From an uncultured Opitutales bacterium (GTDB taxonomy: Bacteria > Verrucomicrobiota > Verrucomicrobiia > Opitutales > Seribacteraceae): 64,000 bases of DNA. This document shows, piece by piece, positions 61,940 to 64,000 of this stretch. Under the pieces are notes generated by a model. The model did not search any database, was not told the DNA's origin, and saw only the letters and a list, made by a program, of their open reading frames with translations. The stretch is from NCBI GenBank assembly GCA_943789375.1, contig CALSTX010000014.1:62001-126000 (forward strand), in the 5' to 3' direction. How positions within the stretch are numbered: position 1 is the first letter of the stretch; each line of letters begins with the position of its first letter. The position numbers and the translations under genes were made by a program.

Positions 61940-63223
61940 TCAGATAAATTTGGTCAACCCAGGTTTAGGCACATCGGTAACTGGAATTGAACTTTCCATA
62001 CTCAAGTTTGCAGGCATCAATGATTCCTTAGATTGCAGAGCTTGCTCAAAAGTTAAGCGCTTTCCGGTGTAGGCCACCATGCGCCCCATAATCGCAACCA
62101 TTGTACTATTGGCGGCACGCTCGCCATCATTGATCGGGTTTCCTTTTCGTATCGATGAAATCAGTTCCTCATGTTCAGTTTTGTACATATCGTTTTTAGG
62201 ACCGGAATAGCGCCATCCGGAGTCACCACTTATAATCGAGTGTCTGTTTTTGGCACTGCAAAACCCTTTTTTACCAAAGATTTCAACCTCATAGCTACCA
62301 ACCGTGCCTTTTTGTTGCCTCGAGAAATGATAACCCCTGGCTCCATTGCCCCATTGGTAGACCACTGCAAAATGATCGTAGATATTACCGTATCTATCAG
62401 GGTCATCGGGGTAAACCTGGCGTCCACCTGTCCCTTCCGCGGATGTGGGCAGTTCCTCCCCCATCGCCCATTGCATCATATCGATGGAGTGAACAGCTTG
62501 CTCGACGATCGAATCTCCAGATAGCCAAAGATGCTTGGGCCAATTTCTTGATTGGCTGTCCAGGTCACTTTGGGATTTAGATCTGCCACGGTTTCCTCCA
62601 ACTTCTCCAGTGTTGTAGGTGCTGTAAAGGGCATTGATTTCGCCAACTGCACCGTCCAGCACTCGAGAGAATACTTCGCGCTTTGGAAAATTGTAGCGCC
62701 AGCAGAAGCCAGACATGAAACCAAGATTTTTTTCTTTGGCTTTTTTGGATAAGGCGATGACCTTACGAATACCCGGTGCATCCACGGCTACTGGTTTTTC
62801 AAAAAAACAATGAATGCCTTTTTCCACGGCATATTCTAAATGAGATGGTCTGTAAACCGGAGGAGATGTCAAAATTACATAATCCACACCCGCATCTATA
62901 ACACCTTTGTAGGAATCCAAACCTACAAAAATGTTCTCTTCTTCCACCTTGTACCGCTCCTTACAAGCTTTTCGCAGGTACTGAGCCCGTTGATTTATCC
63001 GGTCTCCTAGCAAATCACCAATAGCTACAAGTTCAACATTCGGGTCTGCATCCAGGGCATTTTTAACCGCTCCGCATCCTCGTCCCCCGCATCCTACAAG
63101 ACCGATTTTGATAGGCTTTGTATCACTAAATGCTTTGGATATGTGCGGTACAGTTATGGCACCAACGGTAAGTAAGCTGCTTGATTTAACAAAAGTTCTA
63201 CGGGCTAGGTTTGTATGTATCAT
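61940..63223 (-). CDS. Gfo/Idh/MocA family oxidoreductase with Tat-like signal
   Basis: ARRTFVKSSSLLTVGAITVPHISKAF, KIGLVGCGGRGCGAVKNAL, HCFFEKPVAVDAPGIRKVI. Confidence 0.92.
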   Translation of the reverse strand: MIHTNLARRTFVKSSSLLTVGAITVPHISKAFSDTKPIKIGLVGCGGRGCGAVKNALDADPNVELVAIGDLLGDRINQRAQYLRKACKERYKVEEENIFVGLDSYKGVIDAGVDYVILTSPPVYRPSHLEYAVEKGIHCFFEKPVAVDAPGIRKVIALSKKAKEKNLGFMSGFCWRYNFPKREVFSRVLDGAVGEINALYSTYNTGEVGGNRGRSKSQSDLDSQSRNWPKHLWLSGDSIVEQAVHSIDMMQWAMGEELPTSAEGTGGRQVYPDDPDRYGNIYDHFAVVYQWGNGARGYHFSRQQKGTVGSYEVEIFGKKGFCSAKNRHSIISGDSGWRYSGPKNDMYKTEHEELISSIRKGNPINDGERAANSTMVAIMGRMVAYTGKRLTFEQALQSKESLMPANLSMESSIPVTDVPKPGLTKFI

Positions 63224-63361
63224 TTTGGGCGGGTTTGCTGATTAATATAAACTTCCATCATATCACAATTTCCCAAAACTTCATCCGCTCTATTGTTAAA
63301 AATATATCATTTATTGCAGTTTATGCTTTCATTATTGAATTAGAATATCAAAAATAGGGAA

Positions 63362-64000
63362 ATGAGAGCCAGTTTTGAACCCCTTCCACTTCGGAGTTTC
63401 AGTTCCTTTCGTTTTATTGAAATTGATCAAAATGAAGGGTTTGACGGGCATTGGCACTATCACCCTGAAGTGGAACTAAAATGGGTAACCAGTGGGACGG
63501 GGAGAAGGATTGTTGGCGATAAAATCCAGCCCTTTGGACCATCAGACTTAGTTTTACTTGGTACCAACCTTCCTCATTGCTGGCGAACGGATACGAGCTG
63601 CCTTGATTCTTCCACCGCGTCCGTTGTTCAGTTCCGGCAGGAATCGTTGGAGCAAAAACCAGAATTAGTTTCTCTTCACAGCATGATCAACTCTGCGGAT
63701 ACAGGTTTATATTTCCCCTTAGATGAAAAGCACCAAAGGGAGGCACTGGTGGAACGCTTTTCGTGCCTTAATCAAGCCTCGCCTGGATCATGGAAGGCTT
63801 ATGTCGCATGGATGGACTTGCTTGGATTGGTCAGTACTTTTCCCCGCGAGATCATTTCTTCCAAGCCTGTCACCATGAAAAAGCTTAAAGACGATCGATT
63901 GGCGAAAGTGATTAATTTTATTTTGGACAGATTAGATGAGCCTTTTGACTCAGGGTTATTTGTTGAGGCTTCCCAACTGGTTGCTATGAGCCCCTCTGCT
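63362..64000 (+). CDS. AraC family transcriptional regulator (cupin N-terminus), truncated by window edge
   Basis: MRASFEPLPLRSFSSFRFIEIDQNEGFDGHWHYHPEVELKWVTSGTGRRIVGDKIQPFGPSDLVLLGTNLPHCW; HTH begins at window end (LFVEASQLVAMSPSA). Confidence 0.85.
   Translation, partial: MRASFEPLPLRSFSSFRFIEIDQNEGFDGHWHYHPEVELKWVTSGTGRRIVGDKIQPFGPSDLVLLGTNLPHCWRTDTSCLDSSTASVVQFRQESLEQKPELVSLHSMINSADTGLYFPLDEKHQREALVERFSCLNQASPGSWKAYVAWMDLLGLVSTFPREIISSKPVTMKKLKDDRLAKVINFILDRLDEPFDSGLFVEASQLVAMSPSA

Overview
This 64 kb window is mostly core bacterial chromosome. Gene content is consistent with a marine Verrucomicrobiota/Opitutae-type genome, but that taxonomic guess is inference. Recognisable core genes include nusA-infB-rbfA, dnaK-groES-groEL, alaS, leuB, ilvB, hemE/hemF, lipA, lpxK, panD, topB, purT, dapL, rarA, nagB and a tRNA-Gly(CCC). 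No CRISPR array, transposon or prophage was seen. The items most worth a second look are: (1) a 539-aa flagellin-like protein (20337-21956, -) whose central region looks like a vWA/MIDAS domain, preceded by a near-consensus sigma28/FliA promoter (TAAAGTTT-N11-GTCGATTC); (2) a promoter plus intrinsic terminator in the nusA leader, suggesting NusA attenuation, with no rimP upstream; (3) a cNMP-REC-STAS protein whose REC and STAS domains both appear to lack the usual phospho-acceptor residues; (4) a decaying sulfatase locus (50.67-53.3 kb) with an A9 tract that separates the sulfatase CDS from an in-register EF-hand-like C-terminal tail, a frameshifted sulfatase remnant and a broken small secreted-protein gene; (5) a PQQ/sorbosone dehydrogenase-PKD-cytochrome c gene split by a 1-nt frameshift; (6) a degraded Kch-type potassium channel pseudogene. 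Several lesions lie in homopolymers, so read-level verification is needed before any biological interpretation. All annotations come from reading the sequence and translations; no database searches were run.
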